Assembly (NCBI GenBank): GCA_007922225.1 | Contig: ML679969.1 | Coordinates: 20,788,932-20,852,931, forward strand | Length of the DNA: 64,000 bases | Direction: 5' to 3' | Origin: Emydura subglobosa | Taxonomy: Eukaryota; Chordata; Testudines; Chelidae | Shown: positions 10,082-21,694 of the stretch, piece after piece | Numbering within the stretch: the first letter of the stretch is position 1 | Layout: each line of letters opens with the position of its first letter | The notes under the pieces: model-generated | The model's database searches: none | What the model was told of the DNA's origin: nothing | The model's input: the letters and a program-made list of their open reading frames with translations, nothing else | Translations under genes and position numbers: made by a program

Positions 10082-11450
10082 ACATTGTGTGCAGCCCTTT
10101 GAATAAATGACTGGCCCTGCTCGATGACCCCTGGAGCCCTGTCAGAGATCATGAACTGACAGGCGCTAATCAGCAGGGTTTCTGCAAAAAAAATCATATC
10201 TCACTAGTCTACTAGAATCCTTTGAATGTGTCAGTGACATGATGGATAAAGGAGAAATAGCTGACATAATTTAGTTAGACTTTCAAAGGCCTTTGCCAAT
10301 GTCCCTCATAACACACTACTAAGGAAACTAAGTAGCCATGCAGTGATAGGCAAAGTATTGTCCCGGATCAAACACTGGCTAAGAGACAAGAAACAAAGAG
10401 TAGGATTAAATGGTCAGATTTCATCATGGCAAGAAAGTAACAGCAGGAGCCTTGAGGTTTCCTGCTATGTATGGAACAAGAGTGAGCAGTGAGGCAGCAA
10501 AACCTGCAGATGACACCAAATTATTTAGGTCAGTCACGTTTAGGGAAGACTGTGAGGAACTTCTGAGGGACCTAACCATGCCTGAGGAATGGGCAACACA
10601 ATGGCAGATGAAATTAAATGTTGACAAATGCAAAGTAATGAACATTGGAGGGGAAAATTGAACTACTCACCCTAAACTAAGTGTATCCACCCAGGAACTC
10701 TGGCCATCACTCTAGACAGCTCAATGTGTAGCTGCACTTCAAAAGAGAAAACAGGATGTTAGGAGGCAGAAGTAAGAGGGAAAATAAAGTCTTTATATAA
10801 ATGATGGTGCAGTCACATCATACCCCGTTCCAAAAGGGTATTGCAGCAGGAAAGGGAGTTCAGAGAAAGATGATGAGAATGATCAAGGATCTGAAACAGC
10901 TCCCCTCTGAAGAGAGACTGAAAAGAGTGGGATTGTTACCTTAGAAAGGAGACAAATGAGAGGGGATGTGATCCAGGTCTATATAATAATGAATGGTCTT
11001 GAGATGGGAGAATGGGAACTTCTGTTCTCTCTGTCTTCTAATACAAGAACAATGGAGCATTCAATTCAATTAAAAGATAGAAATTTCAACACTGATCAAA
11101 GGAAATATTTTTTCACACAACATGTATTGAGACTGTGGAACTCTCTGCCACAGGAAACCATTGAGGCTAAGAATATAGCACGCTTCAAAGAGGAATTGCA
11201 AGAATATCCAAAGCTACCATAGTTAATGATAATGAAAGTTTTGGAAGGGAAATAAAACTTTGTTCTTCAGGACTCAAAATAATCTCTAACTCTTAAGTAA
11301 TAGCACCAAACTTTCCTGGGGGATATTTTCCCATACCTGCTACTGTGGGGTTTCTTGCACTTTTCTCTCAAGCAGCTGATGCTGGCCACTGTCAGAAACA
11401 AGATTTGGGGCCAGATGGATCACAGCCTGGCAATTTCTTTATTCCATGAT
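10082..11450 (+). mobile_element. CR1 LINE, ~1.3 kb with reverse-transcriptase remnants
   Basis: This is the longest LINE copy in the window. It starts inside the reverse transcriptase (a reading of NQQGFCKKNH near 10,164). It continues with AADDTKLF-like coding near 10,510 and a C-terminal reading of EWATQWQMKLNVDKCKVMNI (10,590-10,645), which matches the W..KLN..KCKVMH.G signature of CR1-type enzymes. The 3' region follows (TTTTTTCACACAACATG, TGTGGAACTCTCTGCCACAGG), and then tail words ACTGTGGGGTTTCTTGCAC, GATGCTGGCCACTGTC and GGGCCAGATGGATCAC. Stops and frameshifts are many, so it is dead. It was truncated at the 5' end on insertion, as is usual for CR1. Confidence 0.85.
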
Positions 11451-12789
11451 ACTTTCCCCACAGCTGGAGTGTTTGGCCAGGTGCTACATGTCAACTTGGG
11501 CAATTAAAATCTGACCGTGTCCCCCCTCTGCAGCTCGACATGGATACAGGATTCCTCTTTTCTTCCTGGCCTTCCAGCCAGCAGCTGCCTTGCTTCAACC
11601 CAGAGGTGGCTGCTGTCCCTCCTATGGCGCAGGTGTTAGGAGGATGTGTTGGGTCTCTGTAATGAGTCTGCAGCTGAACTCTCTCCATCAGTGTAAAAGA
11701 GTGCATTCAGAATCAGTGCCTTGCCAGTCCCTGTTAACCCTCTCCTCTCCAGGGTGTTCTTTGCTAAGTACCTGGAAAGTGCTCTGGGGTAGTGTCCGCA
11801 ACGGGCCTGACAGGATAAAGCAGTAAGATAGAATCAAATCTCCCTGGGGAAACGGGGAACCATCCTCATGCTCACAAGCGCACTAGCCAGACTCCATGGA
11901 GAGCAGACACCTCTAAGGTGCACACATGTGCTCTAGATCCCCATGCACCCTCCAGGCAGGAGCTGCGGGCTAGGTCTAAACCTTGGGCTCTTCATTCGCA
12001 CTGGTTAGTGCCCCCTCCCCCTTGGAACTGCTACATCAAGCCGGGAAGAGCTGTGAAACTTGCACAGCAAATACCCGGGCATTGTCCAAGTCACCAGAAC
12101 ACCAATCCTGAATGGGCAGGTAAGGGTGGCTTCTATTCACTGCTGTCTGCACTGAAGCTAAGGGCAGCTTGTCATGGGCACAGGAGCTGTCCCATGGCAG
12201 CCCTCTGCCCCGAGCCTGGAGCAGGTCGGCGTTACAGCTCCACAATGTGCCAGGGGGTGGCAGCAACTCAGGGCACCTTCAGACAGCACAAGAGGATTCT
12301 CCCTAAATATCTGCTTTCCCACTACTACCCCTGCCCCTCGGAGCCTGCCGGGGGCTGCGGGGATGGCCCCGGCGCTGCCCGATCGCTGGTGTGGGCCATC
12401 TGCAGAATCCTGCAGGGGGAATCCCTGGGGAGCGCAGAGCTGGTGTAGGGCTCTATCCCACTCCCTCACCACCCCACCACATGGCATCAGAAGCAAGATG
12501 GAGGAAGGGAGGTGCTATGTGCTGCAACTATTCCTGGCTGCTGTGACAACCCCCTGGGGCCATAGGCAGCCAAGCACACATTAGAGAAACTGGAGCCCCT
12601 GGCTAGCCTGGAACTGGGGAGCAACAATGGCAGAAAGCCACTTGTGTCCCTTTTACCAGTCCGGGGCTGCATGCAGCTCAGCCAGGCCTCAGGATCAGGC
12701 CCATTTGTTTCTCCCATCTCCACGCTGTCACAGGAGGCTGGAGGGGAGCTGGCATCGCAGAGCAGACAGCACTAGAGGCCTTTGCCAGA
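11451..12789. other. No gene recognised
   Basis: GC-rich DNA. The overlapping open frames at 11,918-12,584 on the plus strand and 12,036-12,496 on the minus strand show no domain, leader or splice pattern. Nothing else is supported. Confidence 0.4.
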
Positions 12790-13095
12790 CACTATGGGTA
12801 TATCTGCTCTGCACTGTAAACTCAGGTCTGTGGGACACAGGCTGTGTGCTTAAGCATCCACACAGCACAGTAAACCTGGGTTTACCATTGCTGGATCTGG
12901 TCTCACAGCCGTGCGAACGCAGCCACACTGTACAACACGGACCTTCTGACTCAGGTCTGCAGCTTGAGCTGTGTCCACACTGCAGAATGCCAGGGCTTGG
13001 TCCGAGTCACAGCGGGACTCGGGCTCTGACGCACCCCGCAGAAGGCTCCAAGGACCTGGGTCCTGAGCACTCGCTGACCTGAGTTAGACTGATTT
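12790..13095. mobile_element. Possible MITE-like repeat remnant
   Basis: The segment has words I associate with reptile palindromic DNA elements: a TATGGGTATATCTGCTCTGC start, GTAAACTCAGGTCTGTGG, AAACCTGGGTTTACC (itself palindromic), GAGCTGTGTCCACACTGCAG and GGGACTCGGGCTCTGA. The right end that should mirror the left is missing or too changed. The call is tentative. Confidence 0.35.
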
Positions 13096-13194
13096 GTGTG
13101 TGTACAGAAGTGGGGGTTGGGAACAAACCTGAGTCAAAGCCCAGGTTTAGTGTGCAGTGGCCAGTGGGGCCTGGCACTGGTGAGATTAGGATGA

Positions 13195-13440
13195 TCCACG
13201 GTTTGGGCACTAACCTGGGACGTGGGTGACCCTGGCTCAATTTCCTGCTCTGACACCAACTCCCTGGGCAAGTCCTTTAGTCTTTCTGGCGCAAACCCTC
13301 CAAAGGGCTTGAGGCCCCTCACTCTCAATGGGAGAATGTGGGCTTTGTTCCTCATCCATAAATGGAGCTAACAGCCATGCCCTCCTCCCAGAGGCGTGTC
13401 AGAGTGGGGAGTTCCCAGATGCTGCAGAGATAGGGGCTGC
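13195..13440 (+). mobile_element. MIR/CORE-SINE, sense
   Basis: Read in the sense direction: ACGTGGGTGACCCTGGCTCA (tRNA-like B-box region), TTCCTGCTCTGACACCAACT, CCCTGGGCAAGTCCTTTAGT, an interrupted middle, CTCATCCATAAATGGAGCTA (the TCATCTGTAAAATGGGG word of MIR) and GTGTCAGAGTGGGGAG near the end. About 40 bases of unrelated sequence (13,285-13,325) appear to split the copy. It is an ancient fossil with no function visible. Confidence 0.65.
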
Positions 13441-14235
13441 AAAGCACCTTGGGTAGAGACAGAGGGGAGCAATCTGGGCTGACAACAGGAGAGGCCCAGC
13501 TGCCATGTGTGCTGTATAGTGCCTGTTTCCTGAAGGGCTAGTGGCTTGGGAGCACCCCCAGCCTCACCCAAGCCCAGGAGTGGGGTGCTCTGTGCCAGCC
13601 GGGAGAACGGTGCTGGCTAGCCAGGGAAGATTCCTGAAGGCAGCGAGTGTCTACGCAGCATTCTCCGCCGAGCTGAGATTAACATTCACCAGCAAAAAAA
13701 GAAATACATCCACGCTGCATCTGTTCTGTCGGCCCCGTGCACAGCACGAAACGAAGCACGGCCTCCCCTGGGAGCTCGGGCGGGTTGGAGGGGTGCAGCA
13801 GCTCGCTGCAACTGCGTCAGCTGTTTGCAAGGGCTGCTCATACCTTGGCTAACAACCTCCCAGCTAAATGTGGCCCGCGCACACCTGAGGATGGAGTCGG
13901 GCTCCCTTCACCCTCCTCCCACTGCAGCCCTTCTCCTTCCCCCAGTGACTGTCCCCCTCCTCGTGGCAGAATCCTCCTTGCTCACGTAAGGCACTGGAGC
14001 TAAGGGAGCCTGCTGCACTCACAGCCACTGGCAGGGGTGGGAGTAAGGGACCATGTAGCATTAATGGGGGGCATGCAAGACGGTGGGACGCTGTATGGTT
14101 GTTATTGGGGCTCTAGGCTGGGGTAGGCAGCTGGGGGGCATTGCTGGGGGGTAGGAGGCTGGAGGTTAGTGACTGGATTTAAATAACCTTCCGCGTATAA
14201 ACTATCAAATGTTCCCCCATGGTTATTGTCTGGGT
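13441..14235. other. No gene recognised
   Basis: GC-rich unique DNA with no supported feature. A short AT-rich word occurs at 14,180-14,210 (GATTTAAATAACC). Confidence 0.4.
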
Positions 14236-14239
14236 GATT

Positions 14240-14470
14240 CGTGCTGCAGGGGCTGAAAGGCAGGGACAGGGCTGGGTGTGCAGTAGGTGTGGTGTGTAGC
14301 TGTGGGTATTTGCCTGTTTCTGTGTGTCTATTTGGGTGTGTATTGGTACGTCTGCTTGTTACTGTGCATAAATGCATCCCTCCCCATCTGTGTGCGCATG
14401 CATGGGGACTCTGGTACCCTCTACCTGTGTGTGTGGTGCAGGAAAGTGTCTGTGCCCCATACCACTGGAT
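14240..14470 (+). repeat. GT-rich low-complexity tract
   Basis: The plus strand is enriched for TGTGTGT-like words (GTGTGGTGTGTAGCTGTGG, TTTCTGTGTGTCTATTTGG, CTGTGTGTGTGGTGC) without forming a pure microsatellite. Open frames across it are therefore rich in V, C and W and are not genes. Confidence 0.55.
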
Positions 14471-14618
14471 GGGTGCGTGCTGGGCCCCATGCAGGGGGAT
14501 GCTGGAACCCGTTGGGGGTGCATACTGTTCTGTGGCTGGTCCTGCTGCCTTTGTCTGTCTGACGTTTTGTGCGGCGCTAACCAGCTTCCCCTGAGCAGCC
14601 CCTTGCCTCCCTCAGCAG

Positions 14619-14715
14619 TGCCGGCCCTGTCACCGAGAAATAGCTGTCACCAAGCCACGGTGAGCCTGGGCGGGGACACGGAGCTGGGCTGCAGGGCGGC
14701 TTTCCAGGCCAGCAG
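14619..14715 (+). CDS. Weak candidate exon, immunoglobulin-like phrase
   Basis: A pyrimidine-rich stretch ending CCCTCAGCAG (possible acceptor) is followed by 97 bases that stay open, and then by CAG|GTAACT, a good donor. The reading, starting just before the exon, includes HQATVSLGGDTELGCRAAFQ. This resembles the B-strand/cysteine region of immunoglobulin domains, where V.LGG..TL.C is common in leukocyte-receptor-type domains. Against it: the exon would be only a third of a domain, the frame stops right after the donor, the usual downstream W and C cannot be placed, and no partner exon was found. In GC-rich DNA such phrases occur by chance. It is more likely not an exon. Confidence 0.12.
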
Positions 14716-14719
14716 GTAA

Positions 14720-15172
14720 CTAACGAGCTGCAGGAGTGAGGGATAAAAGTACCAGCGAGCAGTGCCTGGTGCCCTGGCCTCTCCTGCAGACTGAGGGCCT
14801 TGAGCTCACCCCTCCCCCACTAGGCTCTGCTCTCCTGCCCCAGAGTAGCCCACAAGGGCCTTTGACCATTGCCCCTTCTCCTAAGACCCTGCCTGGCCCG
14901 CACACTGCCACTGCACCCCTTGGGGTCCCATGCCCATTTGGCCCTGAATGCTCAACTCTCACCCAGAGCCTCACACTAAGGCACTGCGGGTGCAGACTGC
15001 ACATGCTCCTTGCCTCCTGGCCCCCACGCCAGCCGGGAGCGCTTCGGGGCCCTCCCTTAGAGTTGCAGCCTTCATGGAGGCCTGCACGGTCCAGCCAGGT
15101 CTGAAGGCTGCCATGCTGGCCTGAGGGTAAGACCATCGTATTCAGAATTAACTAACTGATAAATGAGCGTGG
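14720..15172. other. No gene recognised
   Basis: GC-rich unique DNA. Overlapping open frames on both strands lack recognisable domains. Confidence 0.4.
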
Positions 15173-15173
15173 G

Positions 15174-15380
15174 GATGTCTACACCGCAGCTGGTTGGTGT
15201 GACTGCTGCATCGAAGCCGGCTCATGCAACAGATGCAGTGAACTGTGAGCTGCACCGACATGGCCCCCCCACGCGCCCGGGATGCTGGGTACATACTCAG
15301 TCACCGCTGCTGGCGCTACTGATCAAAGCTAGTTCGGAACGTCTGCCTGGGCTGCAACACCTCCTGCTGCAGCATGGACG
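15174..15380. mobile_element. Palindromic MITE-like element (copy 2)
   Basis: The left end reads ATGTCTACACCGCAGCTGG, then TGTGACTGCTGCAT. The right end reads GGGCTGCAACACCTCCTGCT and GCAGCATGGAC, so the GCAGC and GGTGTGA-like words recur inverted. The centre holds GGGTACATACTCAGTCACC and GATCAAAGCTAGTTC. The plan (inverted GTGTGA / TCACAC words and an internal TACTCAG word) matches the family of the elements at 6030 and 45,443. The copy is degraded and non-coding. Confidence 0.5.
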
Positions 15381-16699
15381 GACCCAGTGAGAGATGGGGG
15401 CCTGGATACCTGGGGATGGACCCAGAGACACGGGAGGACGGTTGAATTCTAGAGCGTCAGAACAAGGGGAGAGGCTGAGTTTGCAGCCTTGGGTTGGTGT
15501 TCTTGGGCTCCAATGTGCGCGAGTGTTGCAATGATCCTCGGTGCAATGATCCAACGGTGCCAACCAGCCTGCTCCTACTGCACTGCAGCGGGGCCCGGCA
15601 GGGGTCTCTTGCTACCAGGATCCAGAGATATTTGTGGGAAACACACTGTCATCTGCACAGGACTGGCTTTCTCAGCCTCCCAGCCATCCTGGCCAGCTCG
15701 GAGCCTGTGGAGTCTATTGCATCAGCCCTGCCTGCCTCTCCCCTGCTCATCATCTCACACCTGCTCGTGGTTTGCTGCTGGCCCTTGGCCAAGCAGCATG
15801 ATCACTGTAATGAACCATACCCCTGTGCCAGCCAGTGGTGCCAGCGGTTTGGCCTCAGGATCAAAGAGCTGCCCTCCCCAGGCTCACAAGCCAACGGATT
15901 CTGCCCCCCGTGTATTACAAGGACCCTCCTGTGCCCAGCTAGGAGCCTGGCAGCTGGGGCAGGGACAGAGGCCTGGAAAGCAGTGGCTCGGCAGGAGAGC
16001 AGATGTGAGAGCTGCATGGGGCAGGCCCAGAGGCACTGGGGACCTGCAGCACATCCTGGGGGAGCAAACAGCAGCTGCAGCATGCTAACTGTATTGGGCC
16101 AAATAGCCAAGGCCTTGGTAGGAAAAGCCTTAGCGGGTTCCTGGGCTCTGTTCTGAGCACAGTTAGAACAGCTCCCACACTCGCTCTGCAGCATTAGTGC
16201 AGGACCCGCGGGCAGAAGGACAAAAAGTTCAGTGCCAACATCTAACAAGCTCCCTGAGCCAAAGGCAGCCCCAAAGAAGGGTACAAAGAGCTCGCTCCGG
16301 GAACCAGGAATAGAAGAAGCTCTCTGACGTGAATCGTAATAGCTACACCTTCTGCCTGGAGATCCTGCATCAGAAACACCCCTGAGGCTCAGCCCTAGAG
16401 CAGACAGCCAGAAGTGACTGTGGCACCACCAGCTCCCAGAGCCGCTGACAGCAAGACAGACTGGGATCTGCAAGCGCAGGCTCCGGGGCCAGACCCAGCA
16501 CAGCTGCAGAACAGAGCACAGAGGTGATGGGCACTGCACAGGGCCCAAATGGAATGGACAGAGATACAAGGAGAGGCCCAACAGCCCGGCCCTCTGCCAG
16601 GGTTCAGACCGTCTCCCTGAGCACTGGTGGGTTTCGCTGGCTATTATTATGTTTGGTCCTAGTCAGACCATCTGGGTCCCGGCTGGCAGCATTGCTCAC
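15381..16699. other. No gene recognised
   Basis: GC-rich DNA. The frames at 15,489-16,156 on the plus strand and 15,802-16,581 on the minus strand (259 codons) overlap each other. Neither shows a domain, a leader or codon structure that sets it apart, so neither is called. Confidence 0.4.
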
Positions 16700-16795
16700 T
16701 CCGAAACCTGATGATATAATCGTTTTTTAAAAATAACAGGATTTGTGGGTCAATCTCCTGATTTTTAACCTTTGGGGTTGGCCATGCTTTGACAG
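16700..16795 (+). mobile_element. Fragment of an ATCATGAGAT-type reptile repeat
   Basis: The words GTTTTTTAAAAATAACAGG, GGTCAATCTCCTGATTTTTA and CCTTTGGGGTTGGCC match the middle of the repeat seen more completely at 17,890 and 46,665. I know this repeat from turtle genomes but cannot name its class. Confidence 0.5.
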
Positions 16796-17885
16796 GGTCC
16801 TAGCAGAGGTTGCAACTTATTTGTGTCCCTAGAAAAACAAACCCTGTGAAAGATTCCTTTTCAACCCGAGCATGGAAAGGGCAGTGCTGAGGAATGTCGC
16901 AGCCCAGAAGCCCTGGAGCTGATCTTGTCGGTTTGGCCTCCTGAGAGATTCCCTGGTTGGAGACAGGTTGGTGGGGGCTGTGATGGGAAGGTGGATGAGC
17001 GCTGGTTGAGATATTGTGAGCTGACTCTAGAGACAGCCAGACAAATCTGCAAAAAGATGGTGCAGGCAACCCTGTGTGTGCTGCCTCTGAGTAAGGAGGA
17101 GTGCCAAGGAATGACCGCTCAGGTTACCCTGCTGCAGAAGGTAGAGGATGGGTGTGAGAGGAAAACATGAGGAAACCAGGCACTGCAAGAAAGGGTGCCA
17201 GAAACTTGCAGCAGCATGGGAGATTGTCCAGCTTTGGGCAAGAGGGCAGAGGCTGCCTCAATTAAAACGATTTTGCCAGACTGTGCAGGTGAAAGCCAGC
17301 TGTAAGTAGAGTGAAGGAATCCAGTGCTAGCCCCAGTGATAAGTCACTGGGCAGTGAGTCCAGAGAGCAGCTGGCACAGGCCAGGCAGCAGAGCGGAGAT
17401 CACGGCACTGCTGGCTAAGCAGAATATGGGGAACAGATGCCCAGAGCCCAGTGACATGAGTGCTACCGGACCCACAACTGCAAGTGGGCTTTTGAATATC
17501 AGCCCAGTGGAGGCACATCCAAGCCGGGAGCATCTTGGCACAGAGCCCTCTGAGAGAGCCACTTTCCTCCCTCTCCCCAGCAGAGACAGATCCCAGCAGA
17601 AAGACGAGGCTCAATGCCCTGAATGCAAGCCTGTTGCTCCCGAAGGGACCCGGCGCAGGGGGAGGAGGGGCCACCCGACTCCAGCCTGGCTCAGCAGAGT
17701 TCCAGGAGGAGCCCTAGTGACTGGAGCAGTCCCAGCTAGGAGCAGACTCGCAGCCCCACACTGACCTTGCATAGGTCAGTCTTCCCATCGAGGAGAGACG
17801 TGGGCCTGCTGCGGGGAATGGAGCAATGCAGTGCACCCCCCAGGACCGTCCCAGACACATGATCCCTGTCGCTGGAACCAGGTGT
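16796..17885. other. No gene recognised
   Basis: Mixed unique DNA. A plus-strand frame of 146 codons (17,324-17,764) has no recognised domain. Nothing else is supported. Confidence 0.4.
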
Positions 17886-17889
17886 CCTG

Positions 17890-18165
17890 AAATCAGGGAA
17901 CTGCCCCAAAATTCATGAGATCGACTTAAACGCCATGAGATTTTAAAAACCTAACTGCTGAATGCTACCCATTTGCCTCTTCTTTCAGAGTCTTCTGGGA
18001 CACAGGGGTGGTTGCTTTCATGTTTGTCTCCACACCAGGAGGGCTAGAAACTTTCTTAAAACAAAATGAAAGTTGAGATTCTCACATAGTCACCCGATTC
18101 CAAGAGCTGGGCACTCAACGAAGACACAAAATCCCAGGAGACTCACAATAAAATCACGTAAGTAT
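17890..18165 (+). mobile_element. ATCATGAGAT-type reptile interspersed repeat
   Basis: The words run in a characteristic order: TTCATGAGATCGACTTAAAC, CCATGAGATTTTAAAAACC, CACCAGGAGGGCTAGAAACT, GAGATTCTCACATAGTCACC, CCAAGAGCTGGGCACTCAAC, then AGACACAAAATCCCAGGAGA and CTCACAATAAAATCACG. I recall this ~280-base layout as a common turtle repeat with ATCATGAGA words at both ends. No coding region or tRNA promoter is visible. Its transposition class is unknown to me. Confidence 0.6.
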
Positions 18166-19519
18166 TCAAGCCAAGCTCTCTGCACCTTGGTAAGCAGAAC
18201 ACACCCAGCTGCCTTCTCATGAGCCTGGATCACAGAGCATTTATTAGATGGCATCCCTCCTCCTTCTCCCCCTACTGGCTCTTGCCCTTGGCCCTCACCC
18301 TGCTGTGTGGGCTCCCAGCTGATGGCAAGGTGTCTCAGCACTTGGGCCAAACCCCAGCAGAGCCCATGGCACATCTCTCCCATCTTGGCAGCCCTGAGAT
18401 CAAATGTAGAATGGCTTCTGAGCTCAGCACCTCTTATCCAAGGGAAGGGGAGGGTATGGGCTGCTGGTTAGCATCTGTGTAGCCTGGTGGAGCTGCCCAT
18501 GAAGTGCCAGGTGTGTGGGCTGGCAAGCCAATGAGAGATGTGAATTCCAAGCGGCCCGCTACCCACGGCTCTCCAAGCCTGCACAAACCCTGATGCCCAG
18601 CTGTGACAGATGGCTGTGCCCGTGGTGCTGGGGCAGCAGGGTCTCCCCAGGCCTCACTCAGCTCCATGAGTGCTCTCCAGGGCAGCGTGATGAATACTGC
18701 TGAGTCAGCCTGAGCCTGAGGACCTGAGTGTGCTGCATCAATCAGCCCAGGCTCAGCCAGTCCCCAGGCGCAAATCTCACCCAATGACTCCACGGCAGGG
18801 ATCACTTGGTGCTTATGACAGCCTGCCCCTGAACCTCCGGCTACCCCAAATCTCCCCTGCCCCTGCCTCCATCCCCTGGCTACCCCTGGATCACCTTACC
18901 CCATCCCCACCCTGACTCCTAGCTCTGGTTCCTGGCCCAACCACAGGGCTTGACCATCTGCTTCTCAGCTTCCAATGGGCACCCTCTAGTGCCCTGCCAG
19001 CTCTCGGGGTTACCCCTATGCCTGCCCCACAACCCGGGTACCCTGTGGGGATGGAGGCCATGTTCTTGGGTGGCAGCTCTGTGGGAGAGCCCTGGGGGCA
19101 AGAGGGGAGCAAGGAGGGAGGAAGCTGCAATGGGCCCCAGCAGCGATTCCCACAGGGCCTGGGGTTGTGTGTGTGGAGGCCTCAATCCCGCAGCAGGGGA
19201 CCTATGCCCAGGACATGCAGCTGCACCCCATGGAGCAGGGAAATCATGGCTAGTCGCCCCAGCCCTCTGCCCCTGCATCACAGCCCTCCTACACCACGCC
19301 CCGGAGCTCTGCGTCTGTGTGAGGGCTGCACGTTGCACTACCAACTAAATGGGCTGCAGGGACTCCTGCTTCTTGGCACCCAGCTCACTGGGTTTGTGGC
19401 TCCCCAGCGCCAGGGCCGGCTCTGGCAGGGAGCTGCAAAGATCTGGCTGGGCGCCATGTCCCACCGAAGATGCTGCTTTGTTTCCCAGTGACAAGACCAG
19501 ATCCTGCCGAGCGAGCGAG
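18166..19519. other. No gene recognised
   Basis: GC-rich DNA with overlapping open frames on both strands (18,919-19,491) but no domain. A CTCF-like word, CACCCTCTAGTG, lies at 18,980-18,991. Confidence 0.4.
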
Positions 19520-19524
19520 GCGCA

Positions 19525-19645
19525 TCCTGAAAACTAATTACGAGCCAGGGAGAGGGAGGAGGCCTCTGTGCACAGGTGTTAGCCAGCAGGGCACTGGCAG
19601 AGTCACACCAGCTAATTAGACACCCTGCCAGCCTTTAATGAGAAC
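19525..19645. promoter_or_regulatory. AT-rich island with two TAATTA words
   Basis: Two homeodomain-type cores, TAATTA at 19,535-19,540 and at 19,613-19,618, lie 78 bases apart. A CACAGGTGTT E-box-like word sits between them and a TTTAATGAGAAC word follows. The surroundings are GC-rich. This composition is common in conserved non-coding enhancers, but conservation has not been tested and the call is inference. Confidence 0.25.
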
Positions 19646-20387
19646 AAACAAGGGGCAAGCCAGTGCGGAGAAGGGCCATGGCATGTGGACATGTCCCGAG
19701 CTCCTGCCTGCTCGCTAGATAGCAGGCGCCTCTTAGCCCATGACTGATCTCACCTGGAGTAGGTTTCTGCCGGCAGCATGCGATGGAGGAAGGGGGCAGA
19801 GCAGGGCTGGAGCGCTTCACTCAGGCCGGGGGGGTTGTAAATGGCGAGTGCCGTGCTGCCAGCGGGAGCCCTGGTGTTAGGGGAGCCTTTTACTATCCCC
19901 ACCCAGTCCCATGTACCCAATGCTGGCTCGGCACAGCCATCTGCAGCCGGGCGCACATCTCTTCCAGCAGCAGGCTTCTGTGCTCTGTCCCTCTGTAGTG
20001 CAGATATTTGTCGCCCTCTCCTTGCACTGGACATGGGGCAGGTCCCCCCATGAACCCGCCCCCCCCCATCCTGGGACGGATTGGGGGGCTCTTGGCCCAT
20101 TTGCCACATGATAATCCAATTCCCTCTAGTCTGGACCCATTTTTTCTCTCCTTCCAAGAAGTCTCCCTGGAAGATGTGGGGACTGTGCAGCCAGCCTTGC
20201 ACCCAGTGAACAAGGGCCTGAGGTCTCCACACCTGTCCCTGTCCCTGGCCTGGGCCCCACCACAGGCCGATTGCTCCAGGGGCTCCAGTCAGGGACAGGG
20301 CTCCTAGCAGTGATGCAGGGGGCCCTCATGGGGGCCTGGGTTGTTGCCTCCCGCCCAAGGATCTGCCCTCACTTGCCTTGGCAGAGG
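19646..20387. other. No gene recognised; poly-C run
   Basis: GC-rich DNA with a run of nine C at about 20,060. Open frames on both strands carry no domain. Confidence 0.4.
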
Positions 20388-20432
20388 TGATGATCATATG
20401 AGCGCCTCTGACCTTAAAATCTGTGAGTCTCC
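20388..20432 (+). mobile_element. CR1 LINE 3' tail remnant
   Basis: GATGATCATATGAGCGCC, CTGACCTTAAAATC and TGTGAGTCT match the final bases of reptile CR1. The rest of the element has decayed beyond recognition or was never inserted. Confidence 0.5.
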
Positions 20433-21690
20433 TGGCAGGGGCAGAGAACTGAGTTTCCATTGAATAGTCTGAGCTGGTTGTGTGGCTGGTGGGCTGCTCT
20501 GAACAGCAGCCTCGCCTCTGATCTGTGCCCCCCCCCAGGCAAGCCTTAACAAACAGCTTTGCAATTCAGCCATCCTTGTTTTCTGGGACACACCGCCCCC
20601 ATCCGATGCCAGCTCCTTGGGCCCAGAGCTGTGTGTGCAGCGGGTGCCGCAGGGGCAGAACGGAGCCGTCTGCGAGGGCCTATGGCAGCCCCGAGCACAG
20701 GACACCCCACCCAGCCTGACCTCGCCTCCTCCAGTTTCTGTTCCCCCAGCCACCTGCCCTGCCACTCCCCACTCTGCCCTCCTGGCCTGATAATCCTGGG
20801 GAAAGGGCTGCTGGCGGGTCAGGGAGAGGAAGGAGGGGGTCTCGTGGAAGAGGGGAGGATCCGTGGCAGAGCAGCACTGGGGCAGGAGCCTGAGGTTGGC
20901 TCAGTTCTGTGGAGCCAGAGAATCCCCCTCAGCCTCCGCCTCCCCTTGGGGAGGTGACTGAGACCACAGCTGATACTCTGGTTTCCCTCAGACAATGGCG
21001 ATGCCTGGGCACCTGGGCAGGGGCCAGCCTGGGCCTGGCTCCCTTTGAAGCCCTTGCTAGAGACACAAATGGCTTGGCTGGCATCCAACCATGGCCAGCT
21101 GGTCATTTGGGTCATGCTGGGCTCCCAGCCTTGGGATGCTGCTTCACCGGTGTGTCTGGACCTGCCTCAGCGGAGTTCAGGCTCACTCAGCAGTGATGGT
21201 GTGTTAGGCCCGAAAGGCTAGGCTGCCCATGCTGGGCAGGGAAGATACAAGGCCTCTGGGTGAGGTCAATTCTAAGCAGCCCACTGGTGCTTGATCCGTA
21301 CTGCCAGCGAGCGGGTTCTTGGCCTGGCAAGCAGAGGGCTTGGTGTTGAGATGGGGAGGAGGCTGGTTGAGCCCCCCAGAGGCTCAGCATCACTCCCCAC
21401 CCCAGGGAGAACCGCATGCGGCAGGTGTGATAGGAAGGTGCTTTCCCAGCTGTGCCATAGGCTGAGACTTCATTTGTGCCGTCATGAGGCTGGATTGCTG
21501 TAATTGCCCCTTGTATTGCTCACAGAAGGGTCTTTGTTGCTGGGAGCGTGTTCAGGAGGCAGAAACACATTTGCTCGCTGATCTGAACTATTGCGAGCAT
21601 ATCAGAGCAGCCCTGTGCCCCTACCCTGCCTGCCTCTGCAGGCCCATCAACTGGCCTTGCCATGGTTGAGAGACTTTCATTTTTATGTCT
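20433..21690. other. No gene recognised
   Basis: GC-rich DNA without a supported gene. A run of nine C occurs near 20,530. Confidence 0.4.
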
Positions 21691-21694
21691 TAAT

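Noticed and set aside
10956..11222. 88-codon plus-strand frame as a gene
   Set aside because: It is the 3' part of the CR1 at 10,082-11,450.
15802..16581. 259-codon minus-strand open frame
   Set aside because: It overlaps two plus-strand frames of about 200 codons, and none resembles a known family.
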